From Hydrogenophaga borbori (GTDB taxonomy: Bacteria; Pseudomonadota; Gammaproteobacteria; Burkholderiales; Burkholderiaceae_C), in NCBI RefSeq assembly GCF_003417535.1, contig NZ_QVLS01000012.1:124001-188000 (forward strand): DNA of 64,000 bases, read 5' to 3'. Below, in pieces: positions 29,462 to 37,697 of the stretch. Each line of letters starts with the position of its first letter. Within the stretch, counting starts at the first letter, position 1. The notes below the pieces were generated by a model that saw nothing but the letters and a program-made list of their open reading frames with translations, did not search any database and was not told the DNA's origin. The position numbers were made by a program, and so were the translations under genes.

Positions 29462-32439
29462 CGACGCCGGCCCGGCTCCTTGACCTCGTGGCGCGATTTG
29501 CTGCCGACGAGACAAAGCTCATGGCATCAGCTTCCGGCTATCAAGAGACGGAGGCACGGGTCGAGTACATCGACCCATTCCTTGAGCTCCTGGGTTGGGA
29601 TATGGCGAATGCCCAAGGACTACCCAACAACCTCAAGGACGTTCTGCGGGAAGAGTCGCAGGAAGGCGATGGTGGCCGGCCAGACTATACGTTCCGCATC
29701 GCATCGGCCAAGAAGTTCTTCGTAGAGGCTAAGAAGCCCTCTATCGATATAACAACCAACAAGACGGCAGCCTTCCAGGCTCGTAGCTACGGGTACACGG
29801 TGGGACTGCCCGTGTCCATACTAACGAACTTCCGGACGCTTCGAATCTACGATTCACGACTGGAACCCAAGTCCACCGACGACGCAGACGTGGGACTTCT
29901 GGACAGCATCAGCTATGCGGAACTCCCTGCTCGCTTCAATGACTTGGTCGCCCGCTTTGGCCGGACCGCTGTAGCGAACGGCTCAATCGACAGTTTCTAC
30001 GGGAGCACAACCGACGGGACTCTCGCCGTAAGCGCGAAGTTTCTGGCGCGCATCAACGGCTGGCGCGTCCGCCTCGCGAACGAGCTCCATGGGCGGTATC
30101 CCGGCCTGACGGTTAACGAACTTAGCGACTTGGCTCAGAAGGTGGTCAACCGCATCATCTTCTTGCGCATGTGCGAAGACCGCGGCATCGAGGTGCGCGA
30201 GACTCTGCGGAAAGTCGCGGGGAAGAGGAGCGTCATTGAGCTGCGGACGTTCTTCAAAAAGCTGGATGACCGGTATAACACCGGGCTCTTTGACGTTGCC
30301 GAAGACCGGCTGCAGGACCAGTACGAACTCAATGCGACGTTGTTCCACGACTTCGTTGAGGAAGTCTATTCGCCTGCGTCGCCCTACAACTTTGCCGTAC
30401 TGGACGCGGACTTTTTGGGGCAGGTGTATGAGCACTTTCTGGCCAGGCGTCTCGAGCTTCTCGACGACGGAAGCATTTGCCTGGTACAGAAGCCCGCCTA
30501 CGAAGACCGAGAGATTGTCACCACTCCGCAGCCGCTGGTCGAGGAAGTCATCCAGCGCGCATTCGACGCCCGGTTTGCAGCCGCGCCGGTGTCGACCTTT
30601 GAGGAGCTCTGCGCCGTCCGAGTCCTGGACGTCGCCATTGGCTCTGGCCGATTCCTGTTGCATGCCCTGGATAAGCTGGCCAACACCGCCATCAGTCTGC
30701 TGCTCACGGGGAACCCCAAGGACAAGCGAATCTACAAAGCCTCGGCGAATGAATTCAGACTGAGGTTCGAGGCAAAGCGGCAGTTGCTGGAGAAGTGCCT
30801 ATTCGGGATAGATGTTGATTTCAACGCGGTGGAAGTCGCCAAGTTTAGCTTGATGGTGAAGCTCCTGGAGGACGAAACGGCAGAGACGCTTCCTGCTGAA
30901 AAGCGAATCCTTCCTGACTTGAATGGAAATGTTGTTTGGGGCAACACGGTGGTGGGGACGGATTTCGTTGGACCGCCTGCTGCGCGCGAGGAGACGGCGC
31001 CCATTGACTGGGAGGACGAAGGGCTCCCGTCCGAGTTCGACGTTGTCATCGGCAACCCGCCGTACGTGACAACCGATGACATGAGGACGGCGAATCGCAG
31101 GGAGTTTGACTACTACAAAGCGAAGTACACCAGCTGCCACAAACAATTCGACAAGTACTTCGTGTTCATCGAGCGGGCACTTCGTGCACTGGCGCCAGCG
31201 GGCACCGTTGGTCTGCTGGTACCGAACAAGTGGCTCACCATCGAATCGGCGAGCAAGTTGCGCAAGCTCATGGCCGACAAAATGGCCGTGCGTGAGGTTT
31301 TGGACTTCGGCAATGAGTCGCTGTTCGCAGGTAAGTCAGCGTACGTCTGCATCCTGATACTGCAGCCTGGCGTAGCCGAGTTCTGCTATCGCAACATCCA
31401 CAAGCAGGCCGAGTTCGAACTTGACCCCGCAGGCAAGGGGTACGTCCAACCGGGTGCCGTCTTGAGCGCACTCGGAGAGTCTGCATGGGTTCTGCCCGGG
31501 ACGCTGGAGGAGCACACGGTGCTCTCCATGCTGTACGCCAGCGGCCGCAAGCTAGGCGACCTTGTCGAAATAAAGAACGGGGTTCAGACAAGCAAGAATA
31601 GCGTGTTTGTCATCTCAAACTACACGGACACCGGGCGCACGGTCCTTTTCCAAAAGGAGGGTGCCCAGTGGGAGCTTGAGAAAGCGCTGACACGCCCGTA
31701 CGTGGCTGACTCGGGGCAAGTGAAGTCCTTTGGCGAGATTCAGGCCGACTCCCTAGTCGTCTTTCCTTACGCCGTGGGCCCTAGCGGCACGCCCCAGGTC
31801 ATGGCGCCGGCCTACCTAGAGAAGAACTTCCCCCTAGGCTGGGCTTACTTGCGGCACTACCGTGCCACCTTGGAAAAGCGCGACGTGTCTCCGCCACCAC
31901 CAGCTGGGGTTTTCTATGCGTTCGGTCGCCACCAATCGCTGGAGACAGTCTTCACCCGTCCGAAAATCATCTACTCGGTTAACCAGACCGGTGACAAGTA
32001 CGCGTTCGACACGGTCGGAGTCGCGGTGGCGTCCGGCGGCACCGCAGGCGAGGTCATGGTGCTAAACCCTCGCGACGGCTACTCTCTTGAATTCGTCATG
32101 GGCCTGCTGAATCAGCGTGTTATTGAGTACTTCCTGCGCAAACGGGGAAGCCCGTTCCGAGGCGGGTACTACAGCAGGGGAAGTGCGGTTCTGGCGGACG
32201 TTCCTGTCCCTGCACTTGATTTGGCCGGGAATGCCGCTCATGCGGCCGCTCACTCTGCCATCGTCCAGGACGTCCGCGACATCATGGCGTTGAAGGCGTC
32301 GTTGGCCCGCGCAACTGGGCGCGCCGTTATACAACTGCAGCGCCGGCTCCATGCAGCGGTGACCTCGCTTGAACAACGGTTTGACGCTCTTTGGGGCTTC
32401 ACCGGCCAAGTCGAACTGATTCGCCTCCCTGGCGAATAG
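29458..32439 (+). CDS. Type IIG restriction endonuclease-methyltransferase fusion (Eco57I-like)
   Basis: A 993-residue single-chain restriction-modification enzyme. The N-terminus holds a PD-(D/E)xK nuclease (Pro75-Asp76 in RPDYTF, then Glu90-Ala-Lys92 in VEAKK). The central methyltransferase has motif I LDVAIGSGRF (390-399) and NPPY at 533-536. The C-terminal third is a TaqI-C-like specificity region with RGSPFRGGYYSRGS. The architecture and about 1000-residue length are those of Eco57I, with a companion methyltransferase of matching size directly upstream. It should cut unmodified invading DNA some distance from its site. Recognition sequence cannot be predicted here. No frameshift is seen, so it appears intact. 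Confidence 0.88.
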   Translation: MTTPARLLDLVARFAADETKLMASASGYQETEARVEYIDPFLELLGWDMANAQGLPNNLKDVLREESQEGDGGRPDYTFRIASAKKFFVEAKKPSIDITTNKTAAFQARSYGYTVGLPVSILTNFRTLRIYDSRLEPKSTDDADVGLLDSISYAELPARFNDLVARFGRTAVANGSIDSFYGSTTDGTLAVSAKFLARINGWRVRLANELHGRYPGLTVNELSDLAQKVVNRIIFLRMCEDRGIEVRETLRKVAGKRSVIELRTFFKKLDDRYNTGLFDVAEDRLQDQYELNATLFHDFVEEVYSPASPYNFAVLDADFLGQVYEHFLARRLELLDDGSICLVQKPAYEDREIVTTPQPLVEEVIQRAFDARFAAAPVSTFEELCAVRVLDVAIGSGRFLLHALDKLANTAISLLLTGNPKDKRIYKASANEFRLRFEAKRQLLEKCLFGIDVDFNAVEVAKFSLMVKLLEDETAETLPAEKRILPDLNGNVVWGNTVVGTDFVGPPAAREETAPIDWEDEGLPSEFDVVIGNPPYVTTDDMRTANRREFDYYKAKYTSCHKQFDKYFVFIERALRALAPAGTVGLLVPNKWLTIESASKLRKLMADKMAVREVLDFGNESLFAGKSAYVCILILQPGVAEFCYRNIHKQAEFELDPAGKGYVQPGAVLSALGESAWVLPGTLEEHTVLSMLYASGRKLGDLVEIKNGVQTSKNSVFVISNYTDTGRTVLFQKEGAQWELEKALTRPYVADSGQVKSFGEIQADSLVVFPYAVGPSGTPQVMAPAYLEKNFPLGWAYLRHYRATLEKRDVSPPPPAGVFYAFGRHQSLETVFTRPKIIYSVNQTGDKYAFDTVGVAVASGGTAGEVMVLNPRDGYSLEFVMGLLNQRVIEYFLRKRGSPFRGGYYSRGSAVLADVPVPALDLAGNAAHAAAHSAIVQDVRDIMALKASLARATGRAVIQLQRRLHAAVTSLEQRFDALWGFTGQVELIRLPGE

Positions 32440-32664
32440 GCCTGCCGCGTACTCGAGTTGCTCGCGACAGGTTGGCTGAGGCAGGGCGCGACCCCGCCGC
32501 CGACGAGCGCTGGACGAGGTCGAAGACCACGTCCTAGTGTGGGAGGCAGTTTTGAACTCAAAATTGAGCCGCCGTTGGGCGTGGCATGTGGGACGAACAT
32601 GCTGTGGTTTCGTGGCGTCGTCAAAATCAGCAGCGATGGGAACAGGCATCTACATGGGCGCCTA

Positions 32665-33216
32665 TCACGAGGTTTTGGTGCTCGACGCTGAGCTACTCTC
32701 TCGAGGTGTCTCACCCTGCCTTTCGAGCCGTCGCTGCTTAACGAAGCCTTGCTTCTGCCCCGCGGCTTGGACCGCTTCGAAGGCGATACGAACGGCCTTG
32801 TACTGAACCTTGAGTTCGCCCGTGGATTCGCCCACTTCCGACGGCACGCTTTCAATTGCCTGGGCCAGAGCAGAGAGCGCGTCGGTGGCGCACGTCCATA
32901 GGCTCTGCGCACGGTCCTGTGTCCGTTCCTGCGCACGAAGCTCATCGGCGAGCTGTTCGCGTAGCGCGAGCCTGCGCTTCGGTCCCTGGGACGTTCCGTG
33001 CAACGCGAGCCAGGCACGGATGAGCTCGTAGTCGGCGCACCCTAGTTGCTCACCTGCTTTGAGCTGAACCTCCTCGTGGAGATAGTCGGGGTCGGCATTC
33101 GCGGATACGGTCCCGACGTAGGTCGTCACGCTGCGCTTGGCTGTCTTGCAGTAGCGATAGCGGACCAGTTGAGCGCTGCGGCGGTCCTTGTCGGCTTTGA
33201 TGCGAAGGGTGGGCAT
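32665..33216 (-). CDS. Uncharacterised island protein with helical C-terminus
   Basis: A 183-residue protein from the Met at 33216 (MPTLRIKADKDRRSAQL); the frame is open to 33318. The N-terminal half is basic with a KTAKRSVTTYVGT segment; the rest is Glu/Gln/Arg-rich and predicted helical (RLALREQLADELRAQERTQD), probably coiled coil, ending in a polar tail. No named family recognised. It lies 46 bp after the unknown gene at 33263 on the same strand and is likely in its operon. Confidence 0.6.
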   Translation of the reverse strand: MPTLRIKADKDRRSAQLVRYRYCKTAKRSVTTYVGTVSANADPDYLHEEVQLKAGEQLGCADYELIRAWLALHGTSQGPKRRLALREQLADELRAQERTQDRAQSLWTCATDALSALAQAIESVPSEVGESTGELKVQYKAVRIAFEAVQAAGQKQGFVKQRRLERQGETPRESSSASSTKTS

Positions 33217-33262
33217 GTGTAGAACCAATGGGTTGTCGTTGTCGGGGGGTGACGTGCGGCTC

Positions 33263-34180
33263 TCACTCGTCTTGGGTCGAGGTGCACAAGCTGCGCAGGG
33301 AAGCTGGAGGCGCGTCATAGACTTTCATCCGCACCATCAAGGGCAGTTGCTGCGTCAGGGTCACCTTGAGGCTGGGGAGCTGCCCAGCGGCATCGCCGTA
33401 GCGCTCCGCCATGCCAGGATGCAGATGAAGCCAGGAATCTCGTCGACGCGCCCATTGCTTTCGGGCGAAGCGGTGCAGCTCAAGCACTTGATTGCGAACG
33501 CCGCTGAACAGGGGGCGGTGACGTTGAGCCGCCAGCAGGCCTCGAAGACCCCAGGCTGAAGCGCCCTCGGTGCCGAAGGCCAGTCGTGCGCATTCCTCTT
33601 CGACCGCGGCTTGCAAGGCTGTCACGGCATCCCCGCGCAGCTTCCACGTCCAAGTCGAAGTCTGGGAGGGCTTCTCATGCGCAGCTCCGCGTTCAGGGCT
33701 CTGCGGCTCTCCGACGACGCCCGAGTCGCCGTCCTTGCATTTGTAGGGAACCAGAGGCTTCGTCGCGTACATGAGCACGTAGTCGTCGACTACCACGTGT
33801 CCTGCTTTGCTGTCCGCGTGACGAGCAACCTGCGCGTCGGGGCTCACCGGGTCGGCCAGTCCACCTTTGCCCGACGTTGAGACGAGCCACCATTGCACGT
33901 TGTCGCCGACTGCCGGCCTGACCAGCAACTGAACGCACGCCAGTCCCCGCTTGCGGTCGTAGGACCGCTGGCGGGCATTGCGAGTGAGCGGGTAGCGCTT
34001 GCTCATCTTCTCGGCGAAAACCGCGAGCTTGTCTTTGCGCACCGTGCCACCGCACCAGTAGCGGTACCGCTCGCGGCCCACGAGGAGCTGAAGCAGTTGC
34101 ATCAATGCGGTCTGCGACCTCGGGACGGGGAGGTCCAGAACGGAGAGGGGCTTGAAAGCGAGTGTTTTGTCTTTGGGCAT
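33263..34180 (-). CDS. Uncharacterised island protein behind a palindromic operator
   Basis: About 305 residues from the ATG at 34180 (MPKDKTLAFKPLSVLDLPVP). The frame is open to 34507, but the upstream part is Arg/Pro/Gly-rich translation of palindromic DNA, so I reject it. The body has mixed aromatic and basic segments (GRERYRYWCGG, DNVQWWLVSTSGKGG, KAGHVVVDDYVLMY) and a helical C-terminus with HRFARKQWARRRDSWLHLHP. I recognise no family. A nucleic-acid-binding role is only a guess from basic content. The 26-bp palindrome at 34215 lies 35 bp upstream of the chosen start. Confidence 0.6.
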   Translation of the reverse strand: MPKDKTLAFKPLSVLDLPVPRSQTALMQLLQLLVGRERYRYWCGGTVRKDKLAVFAEKMSKRYPLTRNARQRSYDRKRGLACVQLLVRPAVGDNVQWWLVSTSGKGGLADPVSPDAQVARHADSKAGHVVVDDYVLMYATKPLVPYKCKDGDSGVVGEPQSPERGAAHEKPSQTSTWTWKLRGDAVTALQAAVEEECARLAFGTEGASAWGLRGLLAAQRHRPLFSGVRNQVLELHRFARKQWARRRDSWLHLHPGMAERYGDAAGQLPSLKVTLTQQLPLMVRMKVYDAPPASLRSLCTSTQDE

Positions 34181-34214
34181 GCGACGTATAGAGACGCCGC
34201 TCCAGTCGATGCGG

Positions 34215-34240
34215 TCTGTTGACACGGACGTGTCAACAGA
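34215..34240. promoter_or_regulatory. 26-bp palindrome, likely operator with a -35-like core
   Basis: TCTGTTGACACG and CGTGTCAACAGA are perfect 12-bp arms around GA. Each arm contains TTGACA, a consensus -35 hexamer, one reading each way. It lies directly upstream of the leftward unknown gene (33263-34180). A repressor or plasmid-type partition or origin protein would be the expected ligand. Confidence 0.7.
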
Positions 34241-34253
34241 CAATGAGCCCATT

Positions 34254-34300
34254 ACTACCGGGCCCCCGTCGGCCGATACGGCCGACGGGGGCCCGGTAGT
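34254..34300. repeat. Perfect 22-bp inverted repeat (cruciform)
   Basis: Two exactly complementary 22-base arms (34254-34275, 34279-34300) with the 3-base loop ATA; arms begin ACTACCGGGCCCCCGTCGG. No T-run follows on either strand, so it is not an ordinary terminator. It sits 13 bp from the palindrome at 34215. Confidence 0.9.
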
Positions 34301-34775
34301 GCGATGGCTCGCGGTTGAGCCATTGCGCGGTCCCCGACCACGGGGGCCGCCGCTTTGCCGCGGCATACGGCGGCAAAGCGAGCTGTCGACCGCGCGTGGA
34401 GCGCGGTTGGGGCGGCTCGACGTGGGCGGCATACGGCGCAGTCGGTGCCGCCTGTGCCTCGCGCCGCCCGGCCGTCTGCAGCGGCGTCCGCGCGGCATGC
34501 CGCTCACGCGGAGGCGGCAGGGTGGCCGGTCAGGGCCCCGACCCCGGCCGAAGTGCGTCGCTAGACGATGTAGGACTACTGTGATGCATCACCACATCGC
34601 ACAAGGTCAGCGGCACGCCAATGCTGCTTCGCAAACGTTCATCGTCTTGTGAGCAACGTCGGCGCCACCGACCTTGCTCATGTCTTATCAGTTCCTTCCG
34701 GCGTTCAGCGATTTACCACCGCTGCCGCAGCGCGTGATGCGTCCCAAAAAGGCGCCCGTCACGTGTCGGAAGGGG
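34301..34775. other. Hairpin-rich non-coding region
   Basis: About 475 bp of GC-rich DNA without a credible gene. It holds CGCTTTGCCGC / GCGGCAAAGCG (11-bp arms at 34351-34361 and 34370-34380), an ACCGCGC/GCGCGGT pair near 34390-34410, a direct repeat GCGGCATACGGCG (near 34360 and 34428), and the perfect palindrome GTGATGCATCAC at 34581-34592. This looks like an origin, a recombination region or the leader of the RNA candidate that follows. The promoter for that RNA should lie here; I see no clear -35/-10 pair. Confidence 0.6.
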
Positions 34776-35927
34776 GGTGGGGAGTAATCCCGAGGGGCTC
34801 AGGCCTCTCGGAGTAATCCCCCACCTCTACTTCATCGAGCCGGCGTGAAAGCGCCGGAGCAGCCTGGCACTGACCTGCCAGATGAATCAGTGCGATTCGG
34901 AAACGGACGGTGCGCGGTAACAAGCGCACCAGGGGCAGAAATGCCTGTGACCATTGGATTCATCACCCAATGCGAGCTCCTGATTTGTTGAATGCGGTAT
35001 GACGGGGATGCGCTTTGCATCGTCGTTGAAGTCCGCCGTCGGCGCGCTACCTGTGACCCTGGAAAGGCACAGATGCGCGACGAAAAGCCCCCACGTAGAC
35101 AGGCAGGGCAGCTGCGAGGCCACAAGGACATCAGTCCTTGGGTCGAAGCCTGCAGGGCCGGACATGAAGTCGAGAAGGAATCGACGGAGGAGTCTGGCAC
35201 GGGAGCAGAGGATGAACAGGGTCGCGCCTGGAAGTCCTTTGCCTCGCCGAGAGCAAAAGCGTGTAAGTGCCGGTGACGGCATGGGGAGAGTAAGAACCAG
35301 CTAGGGCCTGAAGTGCCTGGAATTCCTGGAAATGAACTGAGAACACAGCCTCGAGTAACCATCCGCTTAATGGGTTCGGGATGGGGAAAACGGGAGATGC
35401 GCCCGAAAGCTGTGCAGTTCGTGAGGGACTGGTGGTCTGCTCGTCAAACTCAACGGGTCTAACGAAGACGAAATGGCCGGCGGTCCGCGGAAATTGGTAC
35501 CCGCGGAAACCAACGGCTATGAGACAACTGCTCACAACGAAGGTCGGGCCGGCAGCAATGCTGGGACAGTCCCGAGATGTCACCTGAGTGTGCGGTTGAG
35601 CGGCCGGCCCCCTGGCGGGGTGCCGAGTCGGAACAGAACTGATGGGATGTGATGAACGAGAGCCCGGGTGGTACCGGGCTCGAGAGGAACCGATGGCTGT
35701 GGCGGCCATCGACCGAACCTGTTCATGCCTGCTAGACACCCGGCGCGGTTGGCGCTGCGCTGGGTGATGGCATGGGCAGGTGGACGAAACCAGGGGAGGC
35801 ACCTTGGTGAATCGTCTGTGGGGATAGAGGAAAGCGCATGCGGCTTGCTGCATGCAACGAGGCTCGCGCCTCGCCTTTATTCTTGATTCGGGAGCCGGCG
35901 GTCTAACCGCCGCCGGCTCTTCTTTCA
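34776..35927 (+). ncRNA. Candidate giant structured non-coding RNA (about 1.15 kb)
   Basis: No reading frame in this stretch resembles a protein, yet it folds almost continuously into local hairpins. Examples: a 5' hairpin with outer stem 34776-34782/34819-34825, inner stem 34790-34797/34804-34811 and a symmetric internal loop of AGTAATC opposite AGTAATC; CCGGCGT-GAAA-GCGCCGG (34840-34857); TGGCA/TGCCA (34865-34880); GGTGCGC/GCGCACC (34909-34930); GGCA-GAAA-TGCC (34934-34945); CATTGG/CCAATG (34952-34972); CAAGGAC-ATCA-GTCCTTG (35123-35140); TGCCG-GTGA-CGGCA (35268-35281); GAGCCCGG/CCGGGCTC (35660-35681); CGATGGC/GCCATCG (35691-35711); CGAGGC-TCGC-GCCTCG (35858-35873). Three GNRA tetraloops occur in the + orientation, and an intrinsic terminator ends it on +. 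Size and setting recall giant phage/island RNAs such as GOLLD and ROOL, but I could not match it to a known class. 5' end uncertain. Confidence 0.6.
35892..35926 (+). terminator. Terminator at the 3' end of the RNA candidate
   Basis: GAGCCGGCGG (35892-35901) pairs with CCGCCGGCTC (35910-35919), 8-base loop, followed by TTCTTT. It fixes the strand of the upstream RNA as +. Confidence 0.85.
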
Positions 35928-35960
35928 GGACTGGAGGGAATCGCGGTCAACGCCCGAAGG

Positions 35961-35990
35961 GGCCCCACCAAAAGGTGGGGCCTTTGGTCG
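35961..35990 (+). terminator. Second, back-up terminator
   Basis: GGCCCCACC-AAAA-GGTGGGGCC (35961-35982) followed by TTT, 40 bp beyond the first. Tandem terminators imply strong transcription through the RNA candidate. Confidence 0.8.
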
Positions 35991-36061
35991 CTTTTGCGGA
36001 AGAAAGAGGGCCAATCGCTGTCTTAGCCACCTGCGGGCCAGAAATGTGCCGGCTTCCATAG

Positions 36062-36094
36062 TTATAAGACCTGACAATAATTTTTTATAAGACC
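36062..36094. repeat. Direct repeat TTATAAGACC x2 in an AT-rich island
   Basis: TTATAAGACC at 36062-36071 and 36085-36094, 23 bp apart, flanking an AT-rich segment (AATAATTTTTT). It is the most AT-rich spot in the neighbourhood. Iteron-like sites, a melting region of an origin, or tandem promoter elements are possible. Confidence 0.5.
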
Positions 36095-36147
36095 CATCGT
36101 CCGTCGAGAGAGCGACGTGCGAACCGACAGGAGGGGCCTCTCGCGCT

Positions 36148-36194
36148 GCGGCGCCGGAGCTCGCACATGACGCTGGTGCGTGCTCCGGCGCCGC
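36148..36194. repeat. 47-bp near-perfect hairpin
   Basis: GCGGCGCCGGAGC (36148-36160) and GCTCCGGCGCCGC (36182-36194) are perfect 13-bp arms; inside, after one T-T mismatch, CGCAC pairs with GTGCG, leaving a 9-base loop. No T-run, so not a simple terminator. It has the same total length as the cruciform at 34254. Confidence 0.85.
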
Positions 36195-36214
36195 TGGCCG
36201 TCCGCCAAAGAAAT

Positions 36215-36236
36215 AAGGCGCCCGTAAAGGCGCCTC
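36215..36236 (-). terminator. Terminator of the leftward unknown gene
   Basis: AGGCGCC (36216-36222) and GGCGCCT (36229-36235); on the minus strand the stem is followed by TATTTCTTT. It lies 35 bp past the stop of the gene at 36271. Confidence 0.75.
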
Positions 36237-36270
36237 TCGAATCAAGCCAAGCCAAGGCTCGGCATATCAA

Positions 36271-36864
36271 TCAGTGGCTGTCGTCGGCGACCATCTGGGC
36301 AATGTCGGGGACGACGAGGCCAACATGGGCTTCCGTGACCTGAAACGCTGGCAGGCAGCTCTCAATTGCCAGAGGCTCAAGCAGGGCTGCACATTGGAAC
36401 TCCAGAGCACCTGCAAGTTCGACCCTGCGCAAGGGGGAAGCTTGCGCAACCACCCGCCGCAGCTCGGCGGGGTCGGGGATGTCACAGCGCGCGACGAATT
36501 GCGCAGTTTGCCTGAGCTCTTCGATTTCCAGCAGCCAGGTGAGCTCGCCCGCGGCAATGAGGTGCTCCAGCCAGGCATGCGTAGTCCTGTCCAGCAGCGG
36601 AACCGCGGTGCGCAGTTGAAGCCCGTCGGACTGGAGCGTTGCGACCGCCATGCAGCCGCCGCATGGCAAGGGATAGATGTTGAAACGACGCGCGATATAC
36701 GCGGTTCGGTCCTCGAAGCGCTGCACGACGGCATCGGGCAACGCTGCGTGGAACATGTACGGGGGCAAGCTCGGGCGCTGCTTGAGTCCGGCTGCCTCCG
36801 TTTGGGACTGCTGAGGGGTCAGAATCCGCGCCAGGTGAAGACGCTGGCTGAGGGTGGCGTGCAC
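36271..36864 (-). CDS. Uncharacterised island protein
   Basis: About 197 residues from a GTG at 36864, chosen because AGAAAGGA lies 7-8 bp upstream; another in-frame GTG is at 36897. No signal or membrane segment. It has a CGGCMAVATL segment and a long helical C-terminal half (DPAELRRVVAQASPLRRVEL). I do not recognise a family. It has its own terminator and sits downstream of the unknown gene at 36951, a likely two-gene operon. Confidence 0.6.
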   Translation of the reverse strand: MHATLSQRLHLARILTPQQSQTEAAGLKQRPSLPPYMFHAALPDAVVQRFEDRTAYIARRFNIYPLPCGGCMAVATLQSDGLQLRTAVPLLDRTTHAWLEHLIAAGELTWLLEIEELRQTAQFVARCDIPDPAELRRVVAQASPLRRVELAGALEFQCAALLEPLAIESCLPAFQVTEAHVGLVVPDIAQMVADDSH

Positions 36865-36950
36865 AAGTAAATCCTTTCTATCTGTAGTGGCCTGCACTGC
36901 GTGTAGCTACGGCGTGCAGACCGCCGTAGAGCAAGCGCACCCCCGCGCCG

Positions 36951-37580
36951 TCAGTTGTGCAGCGCCAAGAACCTGGCCATCTCGTGCGGGTAGACGGCAT
37001 CCGGCACCCCCTTGACCATGGGCTGAGGCTGCAGGCACCCGTGCGCCCAGTAGTCCGCTTGCAGCGCTTCCGGAAGGTCCGAGACGCGGCAGTAGGAGCG
37101 CTGCGCCTTGACGTGGGCCGGCGGCATGGAAGTCTTGGCCGTCGCGAACGCCGGCTCCCGCGGGCGTTGCAGCATGAGCATGGCGAGTTGCCACGCCGTC
37201 ACGGCACGGCGGCCCAGGGGTTCCCATTCGCCAGACTCGTCGTGCATGTCTTCATAGACGCGCCAAGCTGTGTGGGCAACAAGCACGCGGGAGCCTCTGC
37301 GCACCGAAACCTGAGCGGTACCCATCGACTTGCGGACGTCCAGCCGCGGGCTGCTGTCTCGCGCGAGCGTCGTTGCAAGGCAGTGCACGACAACCTGCGG
37401 AACGGTCAGTTCCCATGTGAAAGGCATCTCGCAGGTGGACGTGACGGAGGGCTCGCCGTTGCCAAGGGCAAGCTCGGTGGCAAGGCGCGGTGCGTGGGTT
37501 GTTCCGACGTTGCGAATGGACCCGGTGCGCGTGACGCTCCGGCGCATCTCGTCCGTCAGTTGAAGTTTGAGGTTGAGCAT
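36951..37580 (-). CDS. Uncharacterised island protein
   Basis: A 209-residue protein from the ATG at 37580 (MLNLKLQLTDEMRRSV). Mixed strand/helix composition, with WRVYEDMHDESGEWEPLGRRAVTAWQLAML in the middle region (two segments read together) and a C-terminus rich in aromatic residues (ALQADYWAHGCLQPQPM). No transmembrane segment and no known motif. It is divergent from the KfrA-N-like gene at 37698, with a 117-bp gap that must hold both promoters. Confidence 0.55.
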   Translation of the reverse strand: MLNLKLQLTDEMRRSVTRTGSIRNVGTTHAPRLATELALGNGEPSVTSTCEMPFTWELTVPQVVVHCLATTLARDSSPRLDVRKSMGTAQVSVRRGSRVLVAHTAWRVYEDMHDESGEWEPLGRRAVTAWQLAMLMLQRPREPAFATAKTSMPPAHVKAQRSYCRVSDLPEALQADYWAHGCLQPQPMVKGVPDAVYPHEMARFLALHN

Positions 37581-37697
37581 CGGCCGGCGATGGTCCGTGC
37601 TTCGACCGGTGGGCGCAACTGCTTTCGATTACGAAATTCCCGGGCGCCCGGCCGACAGGCGATTGCTACACGCGGTGAGGTCGACATCAACGACCGC

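Noticed and set aside
34181-34507. N-terminal extension of the unknown gene at 33263
   Set aside because: It would translate the cruciform and the operator palindrome into Arg/Pro/Gly-rich sequence; a start at 34180 is more sensible.
35131-35853. 240-residue minus-strand frame inside the RNA candidate, and a 94-residue plus-strand frame at 34992
   Set aside because: Neither resembles a protein; both run through predicted stems and lack ribosome sites.
34776-35927. Group II intron interpretation of the structured region
   Set aside because: No domain V hairpin with AGC triad and GNRA cap near the 3' end, no convincing intron ends, and a rho-independent terminator closes it. A covariance-model search would settle this.
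36957-37697. Long upstream extension of the KfrA-N-like frame
   Set aside because: It is the shadow of the leftward gene at 36951; only the part from 37698 matches a domain.
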